A stretch of DNA of 64,000 nucleotides from Haloarcula sp. CBA1127 (GCF_001485575.1 NZ_BCNB01000006.1:496001-560000); one strand, 5' to 3'. Positions 35,913-45,531 are shown, numbered from the stretch's first letter. The notes: a model not told the origin generated them from the letters alone. Program-made: numbers and translations.

Positions 35913-37814
35913 TCACGCGGGAGCGAGGCCCCAGAAATACGCGATGCCAAGCGTCGTTGCGACGGCGAATACAGCCTGTAGCGGCGCACCAACCTTCAGA
36001 TAGTCGGTGAATCGGTACCCACCGGGGCCATAGACAAGGAGGTTGGTCTGATAGCCGACCGGCGTCATGAACGCCGTCGAGGCGGCAAAGGTGACGGCGA
36101 GGACGAAGGCGAAGGCATTGGCGTTCAGTTGCTGGGCGGTTTCGATGGCGACCGGGATCATCAGGACGACGGAAGCGTTGTTCGAGATGATGTTCGTCAG
36201 CAGTGCCGTGACGAGATACATCAGACCGAGGACGACGGCGAGGCCACCTCCAGCGGTAAGGACGCTGCCAGCACCCATGACGAACAGCTCCGCGAGCAGG
36301 TCAGCGCCGCCGGTCTCCTGTAGTGCGGTGCCAAGCGGGATGACGCCGGCAAGCAGGAAGATGACGTCCCACTGGACGGCGTCATACAGCTCCGGCGGGC
36401 GGAGACAGCCGGTGAGCACCATCGCCAGCGCGCCGCCGAGCGCCGAGATAACGATGTGGACCGGCGTCAGCGCCGCGACGCCGACGACAGCAGCGACGAT
36501 GCCGATAGCGACGGGAATCTTCGACCGCCGGAAATCCGGCCGTGCGACCTCCTGGGCGACAATCAAGTCGTTGTTACGGTTGAGACGGTCGATGCTTTCG
36601 GGGGTGGCCTGCACCAGAAGCGTATCGCCGATGCGGAGTGTAACGTGGTCCATTCGCTGGCGGTACAGCTCCTGCCCGTGGCGAAGCGCCAGCACGGTCG
36701 CGTCGTAGCGCTGGCGGAAGTTCGTGGAGACGAGTGTCTCGCCGATAAGCGAGGAGCCGGGGGCGACGACAACCTCAACGAGGTTTTTCCGCTCGTTTGC
36801 GGTTTCCAGTTCCGCGTCGTCGACCTCGACATCCGGAATGATGTCCAGCCCTTCGACGTCGAGGAGGTCGACGAGCGTGTCTCGGTCCGTCCGAACGGCG
36901 AAGACATCACCGGCCTGAATGGATTTCTGGCCGAGCGGTTCGAGGAAGGTGCGTTTCTCGCGGACCAACTGGACGATGTCCACGTCGAACGCCGAGACTC
37001 TGAGCGCCTCGTCGACAGTCTGCCCGATGAGCGGGGAGTCTTCGCGAACGACAACCTCGGTCAGGTACTCACCCATCTCGAACTCCTCGGTGAGGTCTTC
37101 TTCGACCGGAATCCGCGACGGGACCAGATAGCGCCCGACGGTAAGGAGATAAACCGTTCCGATGACGGTCACGATGATGCCGAGCTGGGTGAACTCGAAC
37201 ATACTGAACGGCTGGTCGATCAGTTCCGCCGAGAGCTGCGAGGCGAGGATGTTCGTCGAGGTCCCAATGAGCGTCAGCATTCCGCCGAACATCGAAGCAT
37301 AGGACAGCGGCAGCAACAGTTTCGACGGCGAGAGCTTGCCCTTGTGTGCGATGTCAGTGACCATCGGCAGGAGGATGGCAACGGCGGCAGTGTTGTTGAT
37401 GAACCCTGAGATAGGCGCAACCAGTCCGACGGTCGCACTGAGCTGTTTCGTTTCGCTGTCTCCGGTCAGTGAGGCGATTTTCGCGCCGAGAATCTGGACG
37501 ATACCGGTCCGCTGGACACCGTCGGAGAGAATGAACATCGCAAGCACCGTTATTGTCGCCGTCGAGGCGAAGCCCGAGAGCCCGCGATCCAGCGGCGAAA
37601 TCCCGTCACCGGCCTGATGTAACACGTACACCGGCTCGGCGAGGAGTCCGGCATCAGCCGCCAGAGTCGTTGCTGGCTCGGCCAGCATCAGCGCGACCAT
37701 GACGGCGATAGCAGTCACGTCGACGGGCAGCGCCTCCGTCGCAAACAGCACCAGCGCGGCGACGATGACCGCGAACACGAACAACATCCCCGGCGTGACA
37801 GGTGGCAGCGACAC
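35913..37814 (-). CDS. SLC13-family permease with two TrkA-C domains
   Basis: The protein has about 633 residues. Two membrane halves of hydrophobic helices flank a central soluble pair of RCK_C/TrkA-C domains (about 205-385; EFEMGEYLTEVVVREDSPLIGQTV and LVEVVVAPGSSLIGETL). NNTAAVAILLP and NNASVVLMIP are the substrate/Na+ loops of the SLC13/DASS ion-transporter superfamily. It probably carries sulfate, dicarboxylate or another anion. I prefer the GTG at 37814, with a T-rich TATA-like stretch about 25-31 bases upstream; an ATG at 37787 is the alternative. Confidence 0.88.
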   Translation of the reverse strand: MSLPPVTPGMLFVFAVIVAALVLFATEALPVDVTAIAVMVALMLAEPATTLAADAGLLAEPVYVLHQAGDGISPLDRGLSGFASTATITVLAMFILSDGVQRTGIVQILGAKIASLTGDSETKQLSATVGLVAPISGFINNTAAVAILLPMVTDIAHKGKLSPSKLLLPLSYASMFGGMLTLIGTSTNILASQLSAELIDQPFSMFEFTQLGIIVTVIGTVYLLTVGRYLVPSRIPVEEDLTEEFEMGEYLTEVVVREDSPLIGQTVDEALRVSAFDVDIVQLVREKRTFLEPLGQKSIQAGDVFAVRTDRDTLVDLLDVEGLDIIPDVEVDDAELETANERKNLVEVVVAPGSSLIGETLVSTNFRQRYDATVLALRHGQELYRQRMDHVTLRIGDTLLVQATPESIDRLNRNNDLIVAQEVARPDFRRSKIPVAIGIVAAVVGVAALTPVHIVISALGGALAMVLTGCLRPPELYDAVQWDVIFLLAGVIPLGTALQETGGADLLAELFVMGAGSVLTAGGGLAVVLGLMYLVTALLTNIISNNASVVLMIPVAIETAQQLNANAFAFVLAVTFAASTAFMTPVGYQTNLLVYGPGGYRFTDYLKVGAPLQAVFAVATTLGIAYFWGLAPA

Positions 37815-37929
37815 GTCTGGCCCCTGCGCCGCCAGCGACAAAAGGATGGGTCGTTTGCGGGCGCGGACGTCCGCTCACATCCTGACCCGGCGGCCGACGT
37901 TTATGCCTGTCCGGGCCGAATAGGTCACA

Positions 37930-38103
37930 ATGAGCCTTTTCAACGATCTCGGTCGAAAAGTCGAGGAGCTGAAACAGGAGGTCGGAAACGCGACCGACGA
38001 CGAAGCCACCCACCGGTGTATCGAGTGTGATACGCTCCTCTACACAGACCACGACGAGTGTCCCGACTGTGGGAGCACGTCGGTCATACCCCTGTCTGAC
38101 TAG
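37930..38103 (+). CDS. Zinc-ribbon microprotein
   Basis: The protein has 57 residues. It starts MSLFNDLGRKVEELKQEVGN and has CIEC and CPDC knuckles about 17 residues apart, which together form a zinc ribbon, ending in TSVIPLSD. Such small zinc-ribbon proteins are common in haloarchaea and largely uncharacterised. It is divergent from the SLC13 gene. The stop is at 38101-38103. Confidence 0.75.
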   Translation: MSLFNDLGRKVEELKQEVGNATDDEATHRCIECDTLLYTDHDECPDCGSTSVIPLSD

Positions 38104-38136
38104 CAACAGCGAGGAACCCGGCCGGAGTCGCGTCGC

Positions 38137-40326
38137 TCACCGCGTCGGGCCGTCACGACCCAAGTCTTTGAGCAGGGCGTCGTAGCTCCGGCCGAACACC
38201 GCCTGCTTTCTGAGCGACGTTATCGCAACCTCAAAGACAGGGACTGCGAACTCCCCGGCAGGCCCACCGACGACAACGGCCGCTTCGTGGTCCGTCTCGT
38301 CGGTCCATTCGCCGTCGAGGTGCCGGACGAGTACTTCGCCGAAGTAGGCGCCGAGTTCCCGCACGACGCTGGTGAACGCGCGGTCGTCGAACGACGCGTC
38401 GCTCCCGAACGTCGTCTCGGCGAAGCGCTCGTCGTCCCACTCCGCGTCGACCAGATCGTCGAGCCGCGAAAGCGAGGCCGGCGAGAAATCGAGGTCGTGT
38501 TCGCCCCAGAAGTCGGCGAACTCGACAGCGGTATCGGCGTGGTCCGCGCGGACCGTGCCGGGGTCCCACGAGCGATCCATCGAGCCAACGGTCGAATCGC
38601 TGTCAGTGGAAGCGGACAGTTCACTCTCGTCGGTGGCCGCTGTCGCAGCCGTCTCGTCAGCGGTCACGTCCTGTGACGGTGCATTACCAGTGGCACCAGA
38701 CGCCTCGACATCCTCGGCAGGGGCCGATGTGTCACTGTCATCAAACAGTTCCCTAGCGTCGGATTCTGCACCGGCTGCCGGCTCGTCATCGACCGCCTCG
38801 GCATCAGCTGTGTCTGCAAGTGGCTCGTCGACCGCGGCTTCGGAACCCGCCGCGTCTGGAGCGGCGTCTGCCGACGCATCCGGCGAGCTATCGGGAGTCG
38901 ATTCGTCGTCCATCGATTCATCGACCTCCTCGGCGTCGGCTGTGTCCGTCGCTCCTTCGTCAGCGGGTGTGTCAGTTGCCGCCCCCGCGGGTGTGTTGTC
39001 GCCGGTTCCGTCTTCGTCGCGGGAATCGGCAACCGAGTCCTCGGACGGTATCTCGGTCGTTGGCGCATCGTCCGAAGGGTCCACTGGGGCACTGCCAACC
39101 GTCGGCTCCGCTTCGTCGATGTAGGTGGCCGCTTCGTCGGCCGTGATCGTATCATCGTCCGTCATCTCTTCATCAGCCGTGACCGCATCATCGCCCGTCG
39201 TCTCGCCAGCAGCAGTCGTGTCGGCAGTCGGTCCATCCACAGAGGCGTCGAGCGGTGGCTCCGTCACCGGTGTTTCAGCCGTTGGTTGATCAGCAGCGGT
39301 GTCATCCGCCGGCTGCTCGACGGCGGTGTCGGTGGCCGACCCCGCGTCGGTTGAGTCGATAGTCGGTTCCGCTTCGGTGGTTTCAGCGGCCGGCGGCTCG
39401 CTGTCGGCATCATCTGACGCTGAATCGGTCGTATCGGGATCTGCGTTCCCGCCGATGTCGGCAGTCGAGCCGTCAGCTTCGTTGTCCGACGGAGCCTCGT
39501 TCTCTGGCTCGTCAGTATCCTCACTGACGACAGGCGTGGGGTCGGCGTCGTCCGACTGGTCACCCGTTTCCGATTCGGGTTCGACCCGGCGAACGACGCG
39601 GGTCGGCTTCGTCTCGATGGTCTGGGACGAATCGGAATCAGCGGTATCGCCGGCAGTTGCCCCCCCTCGCTCGTCTGTCGCCGTCGATTCGGGGGATGCG
39701 TCGCGCTCGTCAGCCTGTCCGTCGTCGACGCGGCGAACGATCCGCGTCGGCTCTGAGACGGCGCTGTCGGCGTCGGTTTCACCCGTCTCCGGGTCTACCA
39801 GTCCATCGTCAGTTCCCTGTGCGGCATCCAGTGCCAGTTCGGATTCCAGTCGCGTCACAACAGCCGCGAACACCGGCTTGTCGCCGAATGAGCGGGCGGC
39901 CACATCGAACACCGCGACTGCCACCTCGTCGTCCGGCCCGGCAACGGCGACGCCCCATCGACCGTCGGCCTGGACCCACTCGCCGTCGTAGGCTCGTACG
40001 AGGAGTTCACCGAGATAGCTCCCGAACCGAACCGTGTTCTCAGTGTAGGTCGTCACACTCGCGTCATCGCCCGCGGTTCTGCCGTCGTAGCTCTCCTCGA
40101 TGGCCGTATCGAGGCGGGCAAGCGCGTCGGGGTCGAACGTCAGCGGGTCCGCGCCGTCGACGACGTGCTCGGCGTACTCCCGGAACGTCGTCGGGTCGAG
40201 CGTCGCCGTGTCCAAGAGTCCCGGCCCATCGTCGGACGGCGGGTCGCCCCCGGCCGTCCGCTCGTCCCCGTCGGTCGACGAGTCATCGCCACCGACGGCG
40301 CGACGGATCGTATCGAACAGGCCCAT
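38137..40326 (-). CDS. Large acidic protein with two terminal copies of one domain
   Basis: The protein has 729 residues. Residues about 45-170 and about 595-725 are recognisably similar (both have an AxYFGEVLVRxxDGEW / GSYLGELLVRAYDGEW core followed by VAVAGPDDEVAVAVFDVA / VVVGGPAGEFAVPVFEVA), so the protein has a duplicated domain. Between them is a roughly 400-residue Asp/Thr/Ala/Glu-rich disordered linker. No known fold is recognised. I take the ATG at 40326 (MGLFDTIRRAVGG); a GTG at 40332 is possible. Function unknown. Confidence 0.75.
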   Translation of the reverse strand: MGLFDTIRRAVGGDDSSTDGDERTAGGDPPSDDGPGLLDTATLDPTTFREYAEHVVDGADPLTFDPDALARLDTAIEESYDGRTAGDDASVTTYTENTVRFGSYLGELLVRAYDGEWVQADGRWGVAVAGPDDEVAVAVFDVAARSFGDKPVFAAVVTRLESELALDAAQGTDDGLVDPETGETDADSAVSEPTRIVRRVDDGQADERDASPESTATDERGGATAGDTADSDSSQTIETKPTRVVRRVEPESETGDQSDDADPTPVVSEDTDEPENEAPSDNEADGSTADIGGNADPDTTDSASDDADSEPPAAETTEAEPTIDSTDAGSATDTAVEQPADDTAADQPTAETPVTEPPLDASVDGPTADTTAAGETTGDDAVTADEEMTDDDTITADEAATYIDEAEPTVGSAPVDPSDDAPTTEIPSEDSVADSRDEDGTGDNTPAGAATDTPADEGATDTADAEEVDESMDDESTPDSSPDASADAAPDAAGSEAAVDEPLADTADAEAVDDEPAAGAESDARELFDDSDTSAPAEDVEASGATGNAPSQDVTADETAATAATDESELSASTDSDSTVGSMDRSWDPGTVRADHADTAVEFADFWGEHDLDFSPASLSRLDDLVDAEWDDERFAETTFGSDASFDDRAFTSVVRELGAYFGEVLVRHLDGEWTDETDHEAAVVVGGPAGEFAVPVFEVAITSLRKQAVFGRSYDALLKDLGRDGPTR

Positions 40327-40405
40327 GGACACCGGAAGTACGTGCCGCTACAAGAATGTACGCCGAAAGGATACTCGGCCGACAGGTCTGTGGGGCGAAA
40401 GCGAC

Positions 40406-42451
40406 TCAGTGCTCGTCGCGCAGTTCCATGTCGGCGACGATTTCGTAGGGATGTTGTCCCTTGCGGATGCCGTCGAGCAACTGGAATGATTCGTCGGGCG
40501 CGAGGAAGTGCCGGGTCACAGCCCGGCCAAGTGGCGTCGGCGAGAGGCCGTCGATAAACTCGTATTCGAGGAGTTTCCCCAGCGCGTGTTTCGTCGGTAC
40601 CTCGCCGACCATCCGGTCGTTGAGCCGCTTGGCCTGCTTGCCGGCGACGGTGACGTTGGCCAGCGTCTCTTCGACGGCTGCACCCTCGTCGTAGCGGGTG
40701 ATGACTGGCTCCATCTCGCCTTTCAGCAGCTTGAACGCCACTTCGTCCTCGGTCATCTCCATGCTGTTGTGGTACGAACAGTCAGGCTCGACCAGCATGT
40801 AGACAGTGCCCTTGTCGTGGTAGTCCGGGCGGCCGGCCCGGCCAAGCATCTGGCTGAACTCCTGAACGGTGAGCCACTCGATACCCATTGCCAGCGAATC
40901 GAAGATAACCTGCGAGGCGGGGAAGTCAACCCCCGCGGCCAGCGCCGCCGTCGTCACGACCGCCGCAAGGTCCTGGTCGGCGAACTGCCGCTCGACGCGC
41001 TGGCGCTTCCGGTTGTCCAAGCCAGCGTGGTACGGCGCGGAACTGTACTCCAGTTTCCGTGAAATCTGGTGACAGCGCCGCCGGGAGTTGGTGAAGATAA
41101 TGGTCTGGCCGCGATAGCCTTTGCTGGATTTGTTGTCGAAGGCCCGCTTGACGAGCTTCTTTTCGGTCTCGATTTTCTCGCGGCCGTCGGCGAACGTGAC
41201 GTGGCGCTCGATTGGGACCGGTCGCTCCTCGAACTCGATGAGCGTCGCCCGGAGCTGGTCGGCCAGCTGGCCGGGGTTGCCGACCGTTGCCGAGAGATAT
41301 ATCCACTGCGTGTCGCCGCTATCCGGTGCGCCACCGGACTCGCAGTAGTATTTGAGTCTGGAGATCAGGCCGTCGAGCCGGTGGCCCCGCTCGTCTTCAC
41401 CGAGCGTGTGGACCTCGTCGATGACGACGGTCCCGACAGTGCCGAGGTCCTTGCCGGTCCGGAGCGCGTGGTCGATGCCTTCGTAGGTCCCGACAATAAC
41501 ATCGGCTTCGGGGTCGAAGCGCCCACCCTCGTCGGCGATGCGGCTCGCGCCCACGCGTAGTGACACGTCGACCATGTCGCCGTAGCGGTCCTGAAACTGC
41601 TCGTATTTCTGGTTTGCAAGCGCGACCAGCGGGACGAGAAACAGCATCGTGCCCTTGTTGTTCAGGACACGGTCGATGCCGGCCATCTCGCCGATAAGCG
41701 TCTTCCCCGTCGCCGTTGCGCTCACGACCAGCTGGTCGCGGCCCGCCGTCGCTCCGTGCTCGACGGCGAGACTTTGGACCGGCAACAGCGTGTCGAACCG
41801 GGATTCGAGGTGCTCCTGCATCCCGGGGTGGAGGTCCAGCGAATCGACGCGAACGGGGTCGACCTCGTCGACGGTGGCCGAGATTTCGTCGAACTTCGTC
41901 AGGTCAGGGTCCAGCTGGCCCGACAGGAGGTTCGTCACCCGGTCGAGGTCCTGTACTTCGAGCAGCAGTTCTTCGAGCCGGTCGCGGGCGTCACCGCTGA
42001 TACTTCCTTTGAACGCGAGTTCGCGGTCGAGTTGCTGGCGAGCGCACTCCGGGCAGATGGTTTCGTCGTCGGTCTCGATAGCGGTCTCGCTGGTAATCGG
42101 CGAGTAACGCCCGTCGGAGGCACACAGCCGACAGGTCCGGACGACCTTGGCCTCAACCTGATACGCATCGAGCATCTCGCGGACGCGGTCGCGGGCGAGC
42201 GGGGCGGTCTGTTCTGAAATGCGAATGCGGGCCGCGCGGCGGGCAAGGTCGACGAACTGGTCGGGCGAGCGAAGCTCCTCACTGGTCCCGTCCTTGACGC
42301 GGAGCCGACGCGGGCGGGGGCCGGCGTCGGTCTCTTTCAGTTCGAGGATGCCGTGGAAGAGCCGCTCGCCGTCCCGGTGGGCGGCGACGCGGAACTCCTC
42401 GCCGTGTTCGTGGAGGAACAGGGCCTCTACCTGTGCGGCCTGCTGTGACAC
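40406..42451 (-). CDS. DEAD/DEAH-box helicase (Ski2-like) with N-terminal zinc region
   Basis: The protein has 681 residues from a GTG. An N-terminal region (1-150) with CRLC...CPEC, probably zinc-binding, precedes the helicase core: Q-motif-like region, Walker A ATATGKT, DEVH, SATVG, and the C-terminal motif QMLGRAGRPDYHDKG. This resembles archaeal Ski2/Hel308-type superfamily-2 helicases but lacks the classical Hel308 length. A DNA-repair or RNA-processing role is possible. It appears monocistronic. Confidence 0.9.
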   Translation of the reverse strand: MSQQAAQVEALFLHEHGEEFRVAAHRDGERLFHGILELKETDAGPRPRRLRVKDGTSEELRSPDQFVDLARRAARIRISEQTAPLARDRVREMLDAYQVEAKVVRTCRLCASDGRYSPITSETAIETDDETICPECARQQLDRELAFKGSISGDARDRLEELLLEVQDLDRVTNLLSGQLDPDLTKFDEISATVDEVDPVRVDSLDLHPGMQEHLESRFDTLLPVQSLAVEHGATAGRDQLVVSATATGKTLIGEMAGIDRVLNNKGTMLFLVPLVALANQKYEQFQDRYGDMVDVSLRVGASRIADEGGRFDPEADVIVGTYEGIDHALRTGKDLGTVGTVVIDEVHTLGEDERGHRLDGLISRLKYYCESGGAPDSGDTQWIYLSATVGNPGQLADQLRATLIEFEERPVPIERHVTFADGREKIETEKKLVKRAFDNKSSKGYRGQTIIFTNSRRRCHQISRKLEYSSAPYHAGLDNRKRQRVERQFADQDLAAVVTTAALAAGVDFPASQVIFDSLAMGIEWLTVQEFSQMLGRAGRPDYHDKGTVYMLVEPDCSYHNSMEMTEDEVAFKLLKGEMEPVITRYDEGAAVEETLANVTVAGKQAKRLNDRMVGEVPTKHALGKLLEYEFIDGLSPTPLGRAVTRHFLAPDESFQLLDGIRKGQHPYEIVADMELRDEH

Positions 42452-42533
42452 AATTATCTAGTGGCGACTGCGCTACTTGAGCGGTTCGGACTAGGTGTGA
42501 GTGTTGCTGGTGTTGGTGCCGATGACTTGAAGC

Positions 42534-42717
42534 GCCAGAAAGCCCCCTCGCGGACGACTCGTCTGACTCCGTGCGCACCTCGTCACTCCCGCCAGTCGTT
42601 CCTGCGGTGCTACAGTCGTCAGACTCGCCCTCCGTTCACGGGTCACTTCGTTCCCCGTTCACGCGCTACGAGGGCTCACTGTGTTCGCCCTCGCGGCGCT
42701 CGGCCCCTTTCAGTCCC
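42534..42717 (-). repeat. Intergenic element, copy 2 (opposite orientation)
   Basis: This 184-bp element has the same two termini as copy 1 at 10570-10683: GCCAGAAAGCCCCC (42534-42547, complement of the end motif) and GGCCCCTTTCAGTCCC (42702-42717, complement of the start motif). The interior differs in length and sequence but again contains several imperfect palindromes built on GAAC/GTGA-type arms. It fills most of the 348-base gap between the helicase and cupin genes. Confidence 0.7.
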
Positions 42718-42799
42718 ACCCGCTTGGATTGGGTAGTCGGCCGAGAACGGGGTTTTTGCCGCTCAGCTGTTGCTATTCCCGTGAGACTGTTGATAGCAA

Positions 42800-43165
42800 C
42801 TATTCCTGCAGTTTGATTTCGTCATCGCCAGCGGGAACCGCACAGAGGAACGCGCCCGGTTCGTCACCGTCGTTGCGGTACCAGTGGACGGTGCCGGCGG
42901 GGATATGGAGGCTGTCGCCGGCCTCGACTTCGTACTCCTCGCCCTCAATGCCGACGGTGTACCGGCCGGCAAGGACGTACTGCTCGTGTTCGATGTCGTT
43001 GGTGTGTTTCGGCACGCTGCCGCCGGGGGCGAGCGTGAAGCGACGGATTGCGAGGTTGCCGCCGCCGCTCTCCTCGCCGATGAGAACGCCCTTTTCCAGC
43101 CCATCAGCTGCGTCGACGGCCTCGTACTCAATGTCGTCCGCGCGGCGAATCAGTGGGTCGCTCAT
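42800..43165 (-). CDS. Cupin-domain protein
   Basis: The protein has 121 residues. The cupin metal motif 1, P..HTNDIEHEQYVLAG, and motif 2, GDSLHIPAGTVHWYRN, give a compact single-domain cupin with likely His metal ligands. Ligand or enzymatic role is unknown. I start at the ATG at 43165 (MSDPLIRR); the longer frame is antisense to the protease gene. It is divergent from the site-2 protease gene, sharing a 100-base promoter gap. Confidence 0.9.
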   Translation of the reverse strand: MSDPLIRRADDIEYEAVDAADGLEKGVLIGEESGGGNLAIRRFTLAPGGSVPKHTNDIEHEQYVLAGRYTVGIEGEEYEVEAGDSLHIPAGTVHWYRNDGDEPGAFLCAVPAGDDEIKLQE

Positions 43166-43265
43166 GTGCGGTCCATCGCGGGCGCACCGCAAAGGCGTAC
43201 CGGGGACGGTGACCTCCGCAATCACGCCAAGGGGGCTTAAGACCGTCCCCCGACAAGCGACGGGT

Positions 43266-44471
43266 ATGCGCCGGTTTCGTATCGGAAGCGCGTTCGGAAT
43301 CCCCATCCAGTTGGACCTGACGTTTCTCCTCGTGCTACCGCTGTTCGCCTGGATTATCGGGACACAGATCGAACAGACGACCGAGCTGTTGAATGGGACA
43401 CTGAACGCCGGGCTGGATGCGGCCGTCCTTACTGACGGCGCACTCGTCTGGGTGCTCGGCATCGGTGCGGCGGTCGGCCTGTTCACCGGCGTCGTCCTCC
43501 ACGAGCTCGGCCACTCCCTCGTAGCCATCCGCTATGGCTTCCCCATCGATTCCATCACGCTCTGGCTGTTCGGCGGCATCGCCCAGCTCAGCGAGATGCC
43601 CGAAGACTGGAAACAGGAACTGGTCATCGCCATCGCCGGCCCTATCGTCAGCATTGCCGTCGGCGGTGTCTGTTTTGTCGCGTTCCAGATTCTCCCGAGC
43701 GGTGCGGCGACGCCTATCGAATCGGCCCGGTTCATCCTCGGCTATCTCGCGCTGATGAACATCGCGCTGGCGGCGTTCAACATGCTGCCGGGGTTCCCGA
43801 TGGACGGCGGCCGCGTCCTTCGTGCGCTGCTCGCCCGCCGCCGGTCCTACGCCAGAGCCACAACCATCGCCGCCGAGGTCGGGAAGATATTCGCCGTCTT
43901 CCTCGGCCTCTTTGGCATCTTCGTCCTCGGAAATATCTTCCTCGCCGGCCTGGCCTTCTTCATCTACATCGGCGCGGCGGGCGAGTCCCGGCAGACCTCA
44001 ATGCGGGCCGCGTTCGAGGGCGTCACCGTCGCAGACGTGATGACGCCGGCGGACCACGTGACGACGGTCCCCGAAGACATGTCTGTCCGTGAGCTCATCC
44101 AGACGATGTTCAGGGAGCGCCACACCGGCTATCCGGTCAAGCGCAGCGGCGAGGTCGTCGGCCTCGTCACGCTCGAAGACGCCCGCGCCGTGCAGGAGGT
44201 CGAGCGCGATGCCTACACCGTCGGCGACGTGATGACGACGGAGATCATCACAATCAGCCCGGACACCGACGTGATGGACGCGCTGACTTCACTTCAGCAG
44301 AACTCCGTCGGTCGCTTGCTCGTCACTGACGAGGACGACTCCTTCGAGGGGCTGCTCACCCGGACAGATATCATGACGGCGCTCTCGATTATCAAGTCCA
44401 GTGGCGACTTTACCCCCATCGGCGAGACGGAGACCGAAACTGTCCGGCCCGAGTCCAGAATAGAGCGCTGA
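43266..44471 (+). CDS. Site-2 protease (M50) with two CBS domains
   Basis: The protein has 401 residues. Transmembrane helices surround HELGH (79-83), and the second metal site is NMLPGFPMDGG with D180. Two CBS domains occupy about 255-385. The domain order matches the archaeal/bacterial S2P-CBS family, whose CBS pair senses adenine nucleotides. It probably performs regulated intramembrane proteolysis, with unknown substrates. I chose the ATG at 43266; the in-frame upstream extension lies in the intergenic element and cupin antisense and is rejected. Confidence 0.95.
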   Translation: MRRFRIGSAFGIPIQLDLTFLLVLPLFAWIIGTQIEQTTELLNGTLNAGLDAAVLTDGALVWVLGIGAAVGLFTGVVLHELGHSLVAIRYGFPIDSITLWLFGGIAQLSEMPEDWKQELVIAIAGPIVSIAVGGVCFVAFQILPSGAATPIESARFILGYLALMNIALAAFNMLPGFPMDGGRVLRALLARRRSYARATTIAAEVGKIFAVFLGLFGIFVLGNIFLAGLAFFIYIGAAGESRQTSMRAAFEGVTVADVMTPADHVTTVPEDMSVRELIQTMFRERHTGYPVKRSGEVVGLVTLEDARAVQEVERDAYTVGDVMTTEIITISPDTDVMDALTSLQQNSVGRLLVTDEDDSFEGLLTRTDIMTALSIIKSSGDFTPIGETETETVRPESRIER

Positions 44472-44472
44472 A

Positions 44473-45120
44473 TCACTTCTCGGCCAGATACGACATCGCT
44501 GCCTCGTCGGAGACCTGGTCGAACTGCTCGTAGTACTGGCCGACGGCGCGGAACGCCGACGGGACTTCCAGACAGACCACCTCGTCGACTAGGGCTTCGA
44601 GGTCCGAAATCGCCGACGGTGAGCCGACCGGAACCGCGAGCACAAGCCGCTCGGGGTCCGCCTGTCGGATTTGCTCGATGCAGGCCCGCGCCGTCGCGCC
44701 CGTCGCCACGCCGTCGTCGACGAGGCACACCCGCTTACCAGTAAGTGACGGCGACGACTCCGAGTCGCGGTAGCGCTGGGCTTTCTGCTTGGCGGCTTCG
44801 GCCATCTCCGCTCGTGTGCTCGCAACGTAGTCGCGGGGTATCTCGCGTCGCTCGATGACATCGGTGTTGAGCCAGACCGACCCGTCGGCGGCGACGGCGC
44901 CGATGGCGTACTCGGGGTTGTTCGGTGCGCCGATCTTCTTTGCGACCGCAATGTCCAGCGGCGCGCCTAGCGCGTCGGCGACGGGACGCCCCACCGGGAG
45001 TCCACCGCGCGGTATCGCGAGGACCATGTCGGCTTCGATGTCCCGCTCGCGCAACGCCTCTCCCAGCCGCTGTCCAGCAGCCTGCCTGTTCTTGAACGTC
45101 GGGGAGCGGTTGCGTCCCAT
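44473..45120 (-). CDS. Phosphoribosyltransferase
   Basis: The protein has 215 residues. The PRPP motif is VCLVDDGVATGATA, and the N-terminal VLAIPRGGLPVGRPVADALGAPLDIAV is typical of type-I PRTs. The base specificity cannot be inferred; many archaeal members are of unknown substrate (ComF-like). The ATG at 45120 (MGRNRSPTFKNR) is chosen. It is convergent with the site-2 protease, with one base between the two stops. Confidence 0.92.
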   Translation of the reverse strand: MGRNRSPTFKNRQAAGQRLGEALRERDIEADMVLAIPRGGLPVGRPVADALGAPLDIAVAKKIGAPNNPEYAIGAVAADGSVWLNTDVIERREIPRDYVASTRAEMAEAAKQKAQRYRDSESSPSLTGKRVCLVDDGVATGATARACIEQIRQADPERLVLAVPVGSPSAISDLEALVDEVVCLEVPSAFRAVGQYYEQFDQVSDEAAMSYLAEK

Positions 45121-45209
45121 ACTAGTTAGTTCGCTGTCGAGATGCAAATATTTCCGCATTCTGGCAGCGTCGAGATAGTCAAACGAGCCAGTACCAGCGA
45201 AGCGCCTCG

Positions 45210-45488
45210 TTACTCGTCGGACAGCGCCGTGGCAATCGCTTCGAGTTCATCCTTGCGGAAGGGCTGCTCCGCGTCCGCCGGGTCATCATCGTCCCGTTCT
45301 CCGATTTTCCAGAGAATACCCGCCCGCATCTGTGGCTTCGATGGTAGCCGGTCCGTGTCGATGTCATATCCGACGGCCTCGCAGATCGCCGCCAGCGCTT
45401 CCTTGGTAAAAGCAGTCGAGACCGGGCGTTCGTACCGTCCGACAGCCTCGCGAATCTCGTTCCGCAGTTCGTCGACAGTTGGTGACAT
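45210..45488 (-). CDS. Conserved haloarchaeal protein, uncharacterised
   Basis: The protein has 92 residues, ATG 45488 (or 45494). It is helical with a KEALAAICEAVGYDIDTDRLPSK-like centre and an acidic tail. I do not recognise the family. It lies about 90 bases from the phosphoribosyltransferase gene on the same strand. Function unknown. Confidence 0.65.
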   Translation of the reverse strand: MSPTVDELRNEIREAVGRYERPVSTAFTKEALAAICEAVGYDIDTDRLPSKPQMRAGILWKIGERDDDDPADAEQPFRKDELEAIATALSDE

Positions 45489-45531
45489 ACGCATACTGGC
45501 GGCGGGCCCGATTGTGTAAATTCCGGTCCGA

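Noticed and set aside
38372-39991. Ser/Ala-rich plus-strand frames antisense to the 729-residue acidic protein
   Set aside because: They are complements of GAC/GAC-type codon runs and carry no domain.
42681-43265. In-frame extension of the site-2 protease to 42681
   Set aside because: It runs through the intergenic element and the antisense of the cupin gene; the family starts at MRRFRIGSAFGIP.
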